In this document: positions 1 through 12,554 of the stretch, one piece after another
Layout of the letters: every line of letters begins with the position of its first letter
Position numbering within the stretch: position 1 is the stretch's first letter
Origin: Pseudocercospora fijiensis CIRAD86
Lineage: Eukaryota > Ascomycota > Dothideomycetes > Mycosphaerellales > Mycosphaerellaceae
Direction of reading: 5' to 3'
DNA: 64,000 bases
NCBI RefSeq assembly: GCF_000340215.1
Contig: NW_006921544.1
Location: 1,057,714-1,121,713 of the forward strand
The notes under the pieces: generated by a model
What the model was told of the DNA's origin: nothing
Seen by the model: only the letters and a program-made list of their open reading frames with translations
Databases searched by the model: none
Position numbers and translations under genes: made by a program

Positions 1-3000
1 GCAGTAGTAGAAAAGCCCGCCTATAAGAGATACCTAATTACCTATAAGAGAGCAATATCTATATATAGTAATTCTTCTACCCTAAAGCTAGGTACGAAAC
101 CGGATAGAATCGCGTATTCTAAGTCTATCGTCGCGCTCGTATAGTACCTATTTACTCCTTATCGTATAATAACTAGTTTGCGTCTATTTTAATTAAAGCC
201 TAGGCCGATATTTAAAAGAAACTAGACGAGGATCGAAATGTCGTTTACGATAGCTTAGCCTACGTATCTACCCTCCCCTCCTAGATTTAGTAACTCTTTA
301 TCGACTTTTACGTCGTCTTACTCTATAAAGACGAAATATAGGCCGCTATCCGCCTCTCTAAAGAAAATAATAAGCCTTATACTATAGAAGTTATCGCTAT
401 CGCTCGCCGAGCGTTCTCTTATATAATAAGGTATTATAGCGAAAGTAGCCCCTATTTTAACCTTACTAATTCCCGTAAGTAAGCCTTCGCTAACTTTTAT
501 AATATAATATAGAAGTCCGACTATTATAAATATTTTCGCTTTCGGCGCTATAAGACCCGCTTAAGCGAACTTAAATACGCCGACGCTATACTATATACGC
601 TAGTATATTTTATTCGTTATATCTCCCTTAAAGTTCTATTTTTCTCTTCTATAATATCGCCTACCGATAAAATTAACGATAACGTCGACGGCGAAGTCGC
701 TAGTTAAGTAAGCGATAAAGTCGACGAAAAAGTCGACTATAGCTCTATCTAAGTAATACCGACCGACGAATAGCGCAAACTCTAAAATAAACTAAGCGAC
801 CGCGTCCGAAGCGGTATTACCGAGATAGAAGAACTAGAACTATATCCTCTTATTTTATAGTTATTACTCTCCCTATTCTAGTATCTAATTAGTAGTCGTC
901 GGTTCTACTCTCTACTTCTTAGCTACCTCGCCCTTTATATAGTATAACTATATTCGGGCGTATAGTAGGAGCTAAACGACTTTAATTACTATCTCTCTAC
1001 TATTATTTAGATAAAGCAACTCCTCGTATTTAACTACTCCCGGCGTTATAACTAGGGCTTCGACCGCGATAACGAAGTTTTAGAGGCTATTTAGTACGAG
1101 ATAGAGTTACTCTTTATACGAGAGACCGCTATCTAAGAAATTTTCTACTAGCGTAGTGCCCTCTTTACCTTTACTAGCAACTATATATCGACTAATTAGG
1201 CTATCTAGGCCGCCGATAGTAAATCCGTTTAATTTAGAGACGTTGTACTACGAGTTATAAACCTAACTACCTTACTCGAGTATTACTATTAATAAGCGTA
1301 TAAGATCCTACGGCGCGACCTCCTTTTCGGACTCCTATATAACTCTATTCCCCTTACCGACCTTTATAACTGCCCTAAAGAAACTACTATCTACTTTAGC
1401 TTTCTCTAAGATAAGCGTAATACTACTATCGTTAACCTAGCTCGGACGTTCGTTATTAACGCTATCGCTAGCAATCTAGCTCTATTGTATTTATACTTAG
1501 AGGCTAGTTTAGATATACTCTGCCTTAGCTTAGTAGTCGGCGTATATAAGTATTACGTCTAAGAGTTCCCTTAGCTACTTAGCGTCCTTATATTTATTAG
1601 TAGTAGTTAGCCCGCCTGCGAACCTAAATTCTTCTCGGCGATATAGCGTAATACTTAGTCGGTCCGCTCTATTACTATCCGAGATAGGTACGTTATAATT
1701 TACCTAACCTATACTAAGCTCCGCTAGAAGCTAAATAATAAATAAAACGTCCGCTTCCTATTTAAGCTCGGCTACCTACTTGTCGATTACCTTATATATA
1801 TTTAACTATTTCGCGAGCTCTACTAGTATTAATCTAACCCTAGGTAGGTACTTAGTCCTTTTCTCTAGTCTAAGAATAACCTCGTCTAGTCGGATAATAC
1901 TATAATCCGATATCTTCGTCGATAGACTATAGCCGCTAGCCTACCTGCCTTTAGTATTAGCGAGTAGTATTACTTCTCCGTTACTATCGTTAAGAAATTC
2001 TTTAGTAAGTTCGTAGGCTTCGATTAATTAGATATAGACGACAAAGACGACGAGGTCGACGATATAGAGATAGCTATAGCTAGGTAGCGTAACTATAGTC
2101 TCTATACTACTAAGATTTTATATACTAACGCTAATCTATTCGCCGCGTCGTCTAACTTATAAGATAGCTTAACTTAAGGCAGGTACCGCGCGTCTTGTAT
2201 CTAGTCGAACTTCCTTTAGCTTCCTACTACTATTACTCGCTACTAGGGGACCTAGCCGTCGCTAGGTAGCTCTATTAGCAACCTCTTAGTACTCGAGAAT
2301 AGTAGTCTCGCCCTCGTCTTTACTCTCGATAAAGCCCTATAGTACGCGCGCGAAATTATATAAAACCCGTAGCTATAGTAGAAGAGCAAGAGTTAAGCGA
2401 CCGCTATATAATAGATACTCTCCCTCGAGGCCTAACTACTTATCGTCCTCGGTACTAGCGCCGGTAAGAGTCTCCTCTTTATAGTTCCTTACTATATAAA
2501 AGGTACGCGGACTACTATACTTATCCTTCCTCTAGTTGCTCTACGAGTTAATATACTCGCCCGACTTAAAGCCGCTAAAGTGTCCTACGTAGTATAGTAA
2601 CTAAGAATAGAGCGCCTCGCTTCCCTTATCCTAGTTAGCGCTAAGGCCGCCTACTCTATCTAATTTATTATATATATACGGCGTCTCGGCGTCTAGAACT
2701 AGCTCGATCGTATCTTCGTTAATAAGTACTATTTAACTATAACTGCGTTACCGTACCGCTCTATCTTTCGCTAATTTAGCTATCTTAGGTCGATTAGTAC
2801 CTAGATCGTCTACCTAACCGCTACTCTACCTCTATCGATAGAACCTAAATTCCTATAGCGTAACGTTATCGCCTAGCCTATAATAGTACGGCGGAGTACT
2901 AATCGCGCTAATATTATATATCGTATTTCCTTATACTAGTAGGTATAGTTACTACTTATAGCTATACGACTTATTAGAAAGCAACCTAGGGCGAGTATAT

Positions 3001-3542
3001 TCGTACCTAGCGATCGCGTCCTAGTATTCGTATATAGTCTCGACTACGCCGAGTAGCTAGCGAGAGAAATTAATTGCCTATACTTTACCGCCGCTAGTAG
3101 AACTACTAGCGAGAAAGAATAGCTACTCGACGCCTAGCTTAATAGTACTAATAATCTATTTCTCGTCGCTACTCCTACGCTTAACGAAGGATTCGACGTA
3201 CTATATATCTAGGTTATTATCTACGTCGGCCTCCTACCCTTACTAATATTATTCGTATAATAGTCTAGTCGCGCTAGGCGAGATAGAAAGCTAGTACTAT
3301 CTTACCTCCTACTACTAACCGAACTAACTATACTAGTAACGGTTAACTAGAGTAAGCTTAGCTTCGATTAATACCCTTACGTAGATAACGTTAGTTATAT
3401 ATAGTAGCGCGAGAGGCAAGCTATATAGCAATATACTCGCGTAGGTAAATATTTACGTCTAATTATATCTAATTACCTCGATAGTCCCTAATTCTACCTA
3501 ACGTATATATCTAACCTAGACGATAGTAACGAGCTCTACTAA
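1..3542 (+). pseudogene. RecQ-like (telomere-linked type) helicase, copy A, 5' part
   Basis: Decayed superfamily-2 helicase whose 5' end lies outside the window. Reading TAG/TAA as mutated Gln/Trp gives a continuous frame. Motif I (Walker A) is at about 2444-2473, read GTSAGKS, from GTGAGKS by one G-to-A change. Motif II is at 2718-2732 and reads VNKYY; all changes from VDECH are RIP-type. A motif V-like ATPTLNEGFDV lies near 3168-3200. Motif VI at 3261-3290 reads SSRARRDRK, from the RecQ signature SGRAGRDGK. The long N-terminal region before 2400 has no domain I can name. Family knowledge: such RecQ-like helicases are multicopy and often subtelomeric in fungi. The gene is interrupted at 3542 by the gypsy element and resumes at 15532. 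Copy B (from 23911) matches this stretch base for base apart from transitions. Confidence 0.85.
3538..3542. repeat. Target-site duplication of gypsy element, left
   Basis: The five bases ACTAA before the LTR recur at 15527-15531 after the other LTR. The uninterrupted copy B (near 27448) has the motif once, which fixes the insertion point. Confidence 0.9.
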
Positions 3543-3738
3543 TATAAGAAGGGTATATTAGTAGGTAGATCGGGTAGTAGTAGGTACGAGTAGTATTCGA
3601 TAAGGAGCTAGGAGGAGAGGGAGGAAGGCAGGCAAGTTAGCCTATTACTAAGCGCTAAGCCCTACCTAAGGCACTAAGACCCTAGCTTTACTTAGCCTAG
3701 TTATATACTAATTACGTATAGCCTCTTTAGCCCTAATA
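3543..3738 (-). repeat. 3' LTR of gypsy element
   Basis: It matches 15331-15526 over 196 bp with only a few transitions, such as ATATACTA here against ACATGCCA there near the end. Those differences are of RIP type. Confidence 0.93.
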
Positions 3739-4950
3739 TACGCTTCCCTTCTAAAGGCCGCGCCCTCGTAGCCTATCTATATTCCTATCTAATCTCTATT
3801 GCCGCTAACTTAGCAGGTCTAATAAGCTGTTTAGCCCGTACTAAATTAAACACTTAACTACCTAATTATATAACCCTATTAAACCTCACTTTTAATACAA
3901 TATCTAACTCTAACTACGCTATCCTTATATATAATAAAGTAAAGGGATATAAAGCTATAAGAATTAAGGGCTATCGACTAATTACAATATAGGCGCGTCT
4001 TCCCTACTATAATAGGTAGACGTATAAGGTATTATAGCCCTGCCTCCGCTCTAAGTAATGTCGTTCCGAGTTCTTTGCGTCTACTCTAAAAGACCTAGAA
4101 ATGTCCGCTTCCGAGGGTTTGTCCGTTCCGAGGGTTGCTCTTATTATTACGAGGGCTATTATTTACTATCGTAGTTTTACTAGCCCTAATTAGTTAGGTT
4201 TAGTAGCCTTTAAGTATTAACTAATTATATCTTTTTAAAAAACTTAGTTCTTCTAGTTTCTATAGGTAAAGGCTATTATAAGTATAGTAGTAGAGGTTCG
4301 CCTCGCTTAAAGGATTAGATAGATCGAGGAGTAACCTATTATCCGCAAGATCGACCCCGGCTAGCTTAGCTCTATAGTTTTTGCCCTTAGTTAGTCTATT
4401 AGTCGCTTAATCTTTTAGGCGGCTTAAAGTTTTAATTAAAGTTTTGATTAAAGGTGCCTTAGGCTCGTAGTATAGGTAAGGTTGTATCCGTAGGCGTAGT
4501 AATAATAGTAAGTAATATTAACAATAGCGGCGCTAGTCGTCTTAGCGCTAACTTTACCTTGCTTTCGATTTCCTTCTTCGACTAATAATACACTCTATAA
4601 TACCGTTACTAATATAGCTACGCCGGCCGCCGGCGTACTACTAGCTCGTAGCGCAATACTATTACCTTTATTACTGTTATTCGTACGCGCGCGTATATCG
4701 CCCTTATCGAACGCTTAGGTCTCGAGGCCTCGATAGAATAAAGAATAAGAGAGGGACCTATAGGGCGTATTAGTAAAGAGGTAGAGTCCTCGGAAGAGTA
4801 GTCGATTAGTTAACAGTTATAGTGCGCTCGTTAGCACTCGTTACGCGTTCGTTATCGTAGTATAGTCTTATTGTCCTTTGCCGACAATTGCTTGCCTCTA
4901 ATTAGTTAGCTTAATAGTACCCCGGGGGTAGTATTATTCCTAGGCGACAT
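3739..4950 (-). other. Gypsy 3' non-coding region between pol and 3' LTR
   Basis: About 1.2 kb after the chromodomain. I found no recognisable domain. It contains a short repeated phrase (TCCGAG...GG, three times at about 4053-4138) and a purine-rich tract next to the LTR. Confidence 0.5.
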
Positions 4951-4959
4951 TATAGGCCC

Positions 4960-7662
4960 TTAGCCTTCTTCTTGTTCTTTATACTAGTCTAATACTTATC
5001 TAACAACTCGGTTATGTCCTCGAAGGAACCTTTAGCTTCCTATAAGTCCTATTCTAGCGAATAGCCTTGCTATCTTAATAGGTACTCCTTTTTACCTTTC
5101 CTAGTCCGGTGCTATAGGATACGTTCTATAGACTATAGCTCTTTACTATCTGCTAGTATGTCTTCGTATTTAGTAGGGGCTTCATCCCCTTCGCGTAGGT
5201 AATACGGCTTAAGGAGGGATATATAGAAGGTATTATAGATAGTATAATAAGGGGGAAGCTACAACTAATAGGCTTATATGCCCTTAGCCTCTCGGATACG
5301 GAATAGACTAATATATCTTAGTGCGAGCTTAGGCCTTGTTTTCCTATTAGGCGATAGGTATTTGCGGATACGGAGGTTCTTTATACTAAGTATAACTATA
5401 TCGCCTTACGTAAAGGTTATCGGTATATAACGCTTATCGTAGTAGGTCTTTTAGTACTCTTAAGCCTTTGTTAGCTTCTTAGCTATCTTAGTATAGATTT
5501 CTCGTATTTTCTAGACACGCTCTATTACTACTAGTGTTTCTAGTACTTAACGCGCTTCCCTTTCCTTACGCTCGGCCTCGAGCGGTAGGGGGTCTTATAG
5601 TATAGCAGCGTTCTAGCCTATTATAGCTATATAGGGTAAGATCTTAGTTAATGAATGTACACTATTGTTGTATACGAATTCTATAGGCTATAGGAGGTTA
5701 ACCTAATCCTCGGGGTTCTTATTAATATAGCTGCGTAGGTACTACTATAGGGTAGTATTCTGCCTCTCTGTTTAACCGTTAGTCTATAGATAGAAGGCTA
5801 TTAATAGCCGATGCTTTAGTCTTAGCTATAAGTAAATCTCGCTCTAATAGTAAGATATTAGTATCGATCTACGATTAGACACTATCCCTTTAGGGGTTCC
5901 CTAATAGGTATAGAAGATGTTAGTCTATAGCGCTTCTGCTATATTAATAGTAGTCTAATCTTTCCGCGCCGGGATATATCGAGCGCCTTTAGTAAATCGA
6001 TCTACTACAATAAGGATAGCATTATATACATCCTTGCTACCCCTACGCTTAGTAGGAGGAAGGCCTATAATAAAGTCTATTATTAGCTTAGCAAATAGCT
6101 TCTTTAGAACCGGGAGCGAAGACAACTCGCCGAACGGTAAGTACTTCGGTACTTTAACTCGCTAGTATACTATATAGGTCTGTATATACTCCTTTATATA
6201 CCGCTTACTATTTAGCTAGTAGTATATACGCGATAGTAGCTCGTGCGACCTCTCTATACTATAGTAACTAGCGAGCTTACTATTATAGTGCCTCTTTAAA
6301 AGCTCTTATCTAATCGATTGTTTAGCGGGGATATAGTATCTGCCCTTAAACTTTAAGTAACCCTTATCGTCGATCGACTAATTACTCTTACTAGATCGAG
6401 TCGTTCGCCTACTTATAAGCCTATTAATACGGTTAATAGCAAAGGCGTCCCTCCGCTAAGCCCGTAATAGCTTATCTATAAACGATTAACTATCCCTATT
6501 TGCAAGGTTATTTAATAGCACCCTCGCTATTAAACGAGGTACGTATTATATATATCTAATAGTACTAGTAGCCGGAACTACTATAACCTCTTCTATAGTG
6601 CTGTCGCTATAGATAGCAATATCTTTAATCGAGTTATTATAGCTCGAGCGATCTACGTCCTTTCTAACGCATACTAGAAGAACGACAACTCCGCTATAGT
6701 ATTTGTTGCCGCCGCGGGGTCCGGAAGTCCGCTTATCCTACGCTTACTTATTAATAATACGGGCTATAGCAATCTTATACTACAGGGTTAGAAACAATAA
6801 ATTGATATACTAAGTCTCGCTATCGTAGTTAGGTCGCCTCTATAGGCTATTAGTAGGGTTGCTTACGCCTAGCTAATATAATATATTAAAATCGAACCTA
6901 GCGAGGTAGACGGCCTATCTAGCCTATCGACCTATAACCCTAGTAACCTTCGTAATTCTACGGAGGTTGTTATAGTCCGTATAGACCTAAATTGTATACT
7001 AAGCACTATCGAGATAGTAGCGCTAATACTTAAAGGCTTCTACGATTACTAAGAGCTCTTGTTCGTAGGTCTCGTAGCGACGCTTAGTATCGATTATCTT
7101 CCTTAAGAAGAAGGCAATTAGGTGCTAGTAATAGTTATTATCTAATTGTTATAATATAATAGCCGATATAGCGAACTGTAAAGCGTTAGTCTCAATTCGG
7201 ATCTGCTTGCTTAGTACGAAATAGTATAATAAGGGGACTTCAGTAAATCGCTTCTTTAGACCGTTAAAAGCGGCTTGTGTTTTGTTAGTCTACCTAAACT
7301 CTCTAGAAGGGTTTCCCTTAGTTTTAGTAAGCTTAGTTAGGGGCATTACATGCCGTAAATAGCCCTTAATAAACCGACGGTAGAAGTTAGCAAAACCTAG
7401 GAATAATTAAAGCTCCTTAATACTAGTAGGCGTTAGCTACTTAGTAATAGTCTTAATCCGATTAGGATTAGCCTTAACACCCTCGGTTAATACGAGGAAG
7501 CCGAGGAATAACACCTCTTTAGTAGCAAAGGTGCATTTAGAAGGTTTGTAATATAGACTATATATTCTTAGGCGATCGAGTACCTTACGGACTATAGCCT
7601 AGTACTCCGTAATATTAGGCGATTATATATAAACTAGGATGTTATCTAGGTAAACTATATAG
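4960..7662 (-). pseudogene. pol: Gypsy pol, 3' part: end of reverse transcriptase, RNase H, integrase, chromodomain
   Basis: Minus strand. At about 7635-7662 the frame reads YIVYLDNILVY, the reverse transcriptase catalytic YLDD box with the second Asp changed to Asn. RNase H should follow (about 6700-7500) but I did not map its residues. The integrase zinc-binding region and core are clear at about 5960-6300. They hold an RHYNSK...SHELLSRIYY stretch, the core entry IIDFIIGLPPTKRRG, and VDRFTKGARYIP. At about 5000-5160 a chromodomain reads ERIL.HRTRKGKKEYL then the QGYSLE.D type motif. The 5' part of pol is on the other side of the LINE, at 12541 and beyond. Decay is by C-to-T/G-to-A changes only, with no large deletions seen. 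Confidence 0.9.
7649..7662. repeat. LINE target-site duplication, left
   Basis: GGTAAACTATATAG here against GGTAAACTGTATAG at 12541-12554: 13 of 14 identical, the difference being a RIP-type G-to-A. Confidence 0.9.
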
Positions 7663-8100
7663 ATAGATAGATATTTCATTTGCCTGTTGTAGTGCCTTTC
7701 GGCCTATGTAGGTCTGTTTCTATATATTGTTTTAGGTAGGAAACCAACTTAGTTAGTAAAAACCTCCCTCCTGTCCTATTTATAAGTGTTGATCTTCCTC
7801 GTTTCCTTATTTTCCTTCCTCTAGGGTATACTAGTGTTATAGTTGTTACCCTCTGACTACCTTGCCTACTACCCTACCCTTCTTTCCCCCTCTTCTTCCC
7901 TCCTTCTTATCTACTCCTTAGTTTCCCTTACTAGTGCGAATTGTTATACAAATCCCTATTTAATAATCTACTTTACTATCCTCTTTAGGTCTTCTTTGCT
8001 CTGGATTAGCTTGTCGTATTCCCTTTCTATTGCTTTTAGTCTCTAATTACTTCTGCCTTCTAACTATTAAGGGTAGACTAGCAGTATATGCTTAGGGTTC
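7663..8100 (-). other. LINE 3' untranslated region
   Basis: It starts on the minus-strand 3' side with a TAGA-type simple repeat (7661-7672), followed by sequence shared with the truncated copy at 19756-19892. No coding signal was recognised. An open stretch on the plus strand at 7843-8046 is low complexity and I do not regard it as a gene. Confidence 0.6.
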
Positions 8101-11100
8101 TAAGATTAGTAGCCGTATTAGCAAGCCCTACTTTTAATTCCTAGGACGTTTCTTCTAAATAGGTAAGATCTGAATCTAATATGTTTAGATCTGATTTAGA
8201 TAGCTAGGCTTGCCTCGGCCCTGTTTAGGTCCTTATAGAGCTAGTAGTTGTATTGACTAAATTTGATTAGTGCCTTTAGGGTTCCTAGTCTAACTTGTGT
8301 TTTGTTCTATTCCTACTCCTATAGGTATCTAGCTATTGATTCTATTAGGCTTTGTTTCTCTCTCTTTAGTTTGTCTTCCTTTAGCCTTGTATTTAGTCCC
8401 TAAAGCTCTTTCTCTAGCATTTCTCTTATTAAGACTCTATAGTGCTCTAGGTCTTTAACTTTCTAGGGAGTTATTTGTAGTCTGTCTCGCCTCCTAGTCC
8501 TAATGCACTAGGCTTTTATCTTGTCTAGTGCCTTTTAGATAGTCTGTTAGGCTAGGTATTCTATTATCTTTGCTATATATTAGTGTCTTAGTCCCTTAAA
8601 GTATTGTTTAACTAGTGGGATCCCTAATTCCATTTCCACTACCTTTATAGGTATAGTTTTGTATACTCCTAGGATTTTCTTTAGGCCTTAGGTTTAGGAC
8701 CTGCTAACTAGTTGCTCGATCCTCTTTAGTGTTTTCTCCTAGGCTGTCTATATCTGTACTCTATATAGTATTGCTAGCTTGATAATTGCTTTATATATAA
8801 CTTTGGCTTTCTCGAATATAGCCCCCTATATAGAGGCTATAAGCCTATTAATAGATTGTATATTAGTATCTGCCCTCTGCTTTGCCTTCTTTACTTGTAG
8901 TCCCTAATTTAGTTTTAGGTCTAGCTAGATCCCTAGTACCCTAAGCTCTGCTAATAGTTAGGTTTCAAAGCCTTAGATAGTGATTGATTGCTTTATATTA
9001 TAGGTTGATTTAGCCTTACTAAAGTAGATGAGCTAGTATTTTTCTAGGGCGAATTTTGCTCTATATCTCTTTACCTATTTTTTATACTCCTAGTGCTTCT
9101 CTTCTAGGATCTTGCAGTTGGTTTCTATTGTCTTAGACTAGGCTAGGATGTTTGTGTTATCTATAAACCCTAATGCTAATATATTTCTTAATTCTAGGAG
9201 TAGGAGTAGGTCTACTATAAAGATAAGGAAGAGGATTAGGGAGAGTATTAATCCTTAGGGGATTCCCTTTTTAGTTAGCATTAGGTCTAATTTGAATTTG
9301 CCTAGAATAAGCTATATTAACCTTTCCTATAGGAAGGACTAGATAAATTGGACTATCTAGTTTAGTATAGCCTTCTATTTAAGTATATATAGGAGCCTTT
9401 TATAGGAGACATTATTAAAGGCTTCTAAGATATTAAGGGAGAGGAGGGTTGCTACCTAGTTTTAACTATAGTGCTAGATATACTTAATCTGTTCTGTAAT
9501 TAGTTCTATAGCTATTAGTATTAACCTCTTCTTTCTTCCTCCTATCTAGCCTTTAGGAAGGATGTTCCTTTCCTTAGTAAAGGTTGTTAGCCTTTTAGCG
9601 ATAATTTTTTCTAGCACCTTGCCTATTATATTAAGTAGGGCTATTAGTCTGTAGGCCTTAAGCTGCGTATAGTCTTCCTTCTAGGGCTTCCTTAGCACTA
9701 CTATTAGGGACTTCCTAAATAGTCTTAGGTAGTGTCTTAGTGCTAGGCTTTGTAAAAAGATATTAGCTAGTACTAGGGCTAGCCCCTTCCTATATGCTTT
9801 TAGAAGTTTGTTATAGATCTTGTCTTCTCCTAGTGCCTTATTGCCTAGAATTTTCTTTAGGATCCTTTTAATAGTTTCGGGTTTAACCTAGGTATCTCTT
9901 AGTATACCTAGTAGTAGAGTCTCTTGTTCTTTCTCCTTTATGTCTAATAGGTCTACTTGTACTTTTCTATAGAAGAAGTATTGGCCTAGGGCTCTTGCTT
10001 TCCCTTCTATTATAGTCTGTATTTGTCCTTGTTAGTCTATAATATCCGGGAATTATAGTAGTATGTCTTTGTCCTATTTAGGTCTCCTTGCCTATTTAGC
10101 TATCCTCTATATCTCCTCTAGTTTCTTTGTAATTATTCCTATTATAGATCTCTATTCTTATATCTTGTCCTTCTTAATCTAGATCTTCTTTTCCTAGTAG
10201 GCTTTATTATAGTTGTCCTATGCTTCCTAGGTATAGGTTTGTGTCTACTATCTCCTAGCCTTCCTTGCTACTTTAACCTTCCTTATATACTTACTAGTCT
10301 AGTATAGTTGCTAGTATAGTAAATGTTTCTTTGCTAGGGTATGCTTTCTAGCTACCTATTTTAGGATTCCTATTAGTTCTTCTACTGCCTTGTTAATGTC
10401 CTCTAGCCTTAGGAGGTGCTTTATTAAGAGTTCCTCTAGTTTTAGGTCCCTTTCTAGTTCCTCCCTAATCCTATCCTATTAGGCATCTTTCTAGTTAAGC
10501 TTCTCCTCTAGTTCCCTTTCCTAATTGGCTTAGACATTTAGCTTAATCTATACCGGGAAGTGGTCTAATAATTCTTCTAGCTCCTAGTTAACCCTATATC
10601 TTATAATCCTGTTCCTAATCTAATATAATACAAAGTATAGGTCTAGTATACTACTGCTTCCTCTTGCCTCCTAAGTAATTAGTCCCTTTAGGGTAATAAT
10701 TTCTATTCCTTCCCTCTCTAATATATCAATTAGTCTTCCTACTAGGAAGTAGTAAGCTAGGGTAAAGTCTGAGCCCTAGAGGGGGTAGTAGAGGTTGAAA
10801 TCCCTAAGTAGGATTTAGTAGGTGTTCCCCTAGATAACTCTAGGTAGTCTTTCTAGGGTTTTCAGTTAGGTACTACTTCTTAAGTCTAGTAGTAGGTTGT
10901 ATATATAGTAGACTTAGAGTGTACCTTAGGATGTCTCTACTTAAACTAATATTAGGTCCCTATCCTCCTATAGTATAGCCTACTAGGTTTCTGTATCTAT
11001 CTCCTTACTAATATAGATGTATGTCCTTAGGGCTCCCTAGTTGTAGATAATTAGGTAGTATCTTAGGTCTTTAACTGTTGCTAGTCTCTTTGTATATAGG

Positions 11101-11230
11101 TTGAGCTAGGGCTCTTAGATTGCAATAATGTAATGTTCTTTTAGGTTTAGTACTTAAAGGAAGCTCCTCTATACCTTATCTTTGCTCTTATTAATATTGT
11201 ACTGTATAATGTTTAGTAATATTGCAATGT
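8100..11230 (-). pseudogene. LINE ORF2: endonuclease and reverse transcriptase
   Basis: The frame begins near 11230 and reads from the minus strand. The endonuclease motif IIAI(Q)EP(W)LN is at about 11101-11140, with TAG in place of the Gln and Trp codons. Reverse transcriptase motifs are at about 9236-9290 (KGIP(Q)GLILSLIL, the QGSPLSPIL type) and at 9141-9180 (GFIDNTNILA, from the FADD/FVDD catalytic box with one Asp changed to Asn). A stretch near 8630-8690 reads YTYKGSGNGI, which could be a damaged RNase H start (YTDGS type), but the catalytic Asp is not visible, so I leave this open. Many in-frame TAG codons rule out activity. Confidence 0.88.
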
Positions 11231-11289
11231 TTATTAGGTTTTATCTATATTATTTCCCTATAAGTTTTCCTTTAGTCTTCCCTTACTTT

Positions 11290-12500
11290 AGACTAACATT
11301 TGACTAAGCTTTGTCTGCCCTGCTTCCTTTCCTACAATGTTAAGGTATCTTAGTCTCCCTAGTTGCTAGTAACTCTCTTGTGCTAGTAAGGCCCTAAATG
11401 TGAACCTATTATCTTATCTAGACCTCTTTTATAGCACTTAGCTAGGTTGCTTCTGCACCTAGCTACCCTAGCTTATTATATATCTTTTTAGTATATTGAT
11501 TCTAGCTTCCTTTGCCTTCCTAGCTGCCTATATTCTTACTAGGCATTCCTTCGCCTAAGAGGGGTGTCTTTTAGTATAGTATATATATCTTGCCTCTCCC
11601 TTGTATGCTTTGTATTCTTTAACCTAGTAATCCCCTATATAATAGGAGTAGGTGTTAGTTGTCTTTATGCACTTAGCTACTAAGTGTCTATAGTATTAAC
11701 ATTTAAAGCACTACATTATCCTATAGTTGCTTCTGTGTATCTCTGTTTCTAATCTTTTAAAGTCTTAGAACAACCCCTAGTCTAGTACTATATTAGCTTG
11801 CTCTGTACTCCCTACCTAGATAATTAGGGAAGACTGCTTCTTAGTCTCTTCAATTTTCCTTTTAATCTATGCTACTTTTGTAATCTTTAGGCCTAGGTAT
11901 ATAGCTTAGTTTTGTCTCTATAGGCTCTTAATATCCTGTTCTTCCTTAAAGCTTCTTATTATACTATAGGCTATAATTATGAATTGCTATTAGGAGACCT
12001 TTGCTGTTTTCCCTATCTTAGTTATCTATTCTTTTTATGTTTCTAGCTTCTTTTTATCCTGCTCTTGTGCTATAAATAGCTTAATTACCCCTTTACCTTC
12101 GTTCCTAGCCCTAATTACTTCTTTAACTGTAATTCTTTCTACAATCTCTTTCCCTATAAGTCCTTAGATTTCCTTTTGCTCCTATAGGTCCGTAATATAG
12201 ACTCTAACTACTATCCTCGGGGGTTTTAGCGCCTCCTAACTAGCTACTACTACCTAGGTGCGGTAGTTTAGGCTTGTCTCCTATTGTTTCTTCGTAATCT
12301 TTACTGCGACTATATTAGCTACCTTTGTAATTACGTAGCTTACCTAGCTGTAGATTGCTTTCAGTCCTCTAAGGAGTTCTAAGATTATTATCCTATATGC
12401 CCTCTTAGGGGTTCTTCTATCTTCCGCCTTTAGTACCTCCTCTGCCCTAGTATATAGTGCTTTCTATTCGTCCTCCCTTCCTTCTTAACTGTCCTCCCTT
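11290..12500 (-). pseudogene. LINE ORF1: gag-like nucleic-acid-binding protein
   Basis: Minus-strand frame lying 5' of ORF2. At 11669-11710 it shows a CCHC zinc knuckle, C-F-K-C-x4-H-x4-C, with the key residues intact. A further Cys/His-containing stretch lies at about 11400-11580. Position and knuckle fit the ORF1 of Tad/Jockey-type LINEs, which binds element RNA. The N-terminal part up to 12500 is low in complexity and I cannot assign it. Confidence 0.75.
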
Positions 12501-12540
12501 CGTCTCTAATTGTTCGCTGCTATTTTTATTCTTCCGCTAG

Positions 12541-12554
12541 GGTAAACTGTATAG
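12541..12554. repeat. LINE target-site duplication, right
   Basis: GGTAAACTGTATAG, the pair of 7649-7662. This copy retains the G lost in the left one. Confidence 0.9.

Larger units (their letters stand above)
7663..12540 (-). mobile_element. Tad-like non-LTR retrotransposon (LINE), apparently full length
   Basis: A 4,878-bp minus-strand element flanked by a 14-bp target duplication. Its 3' end, at 7663, carries a short TCTA-type simple tail as seen from the minus strand. ORF1 has a CCHC zinc knuckle. ORF2 has an apurinic-type endonuclease and a reverse transcriptase. The element lies inside the gypsy pol gene, so it is the younger insertion. Its base composition differs from the flanks: more TG and very little CG. 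The 3' 137 bp recur at 19756-19892. Assignment to the Tad clade rests on gene layout and fungal host, not on a tree. Confidence 0.92.

Noticed and set aside
7843..8046. Open stretch of 67 codons on + inside the LINE 3' region
   Set aside because: Ser/Leu/Tyr-rich low-complexity translation antisense to the LINE, with no domain. It is open by composition only.
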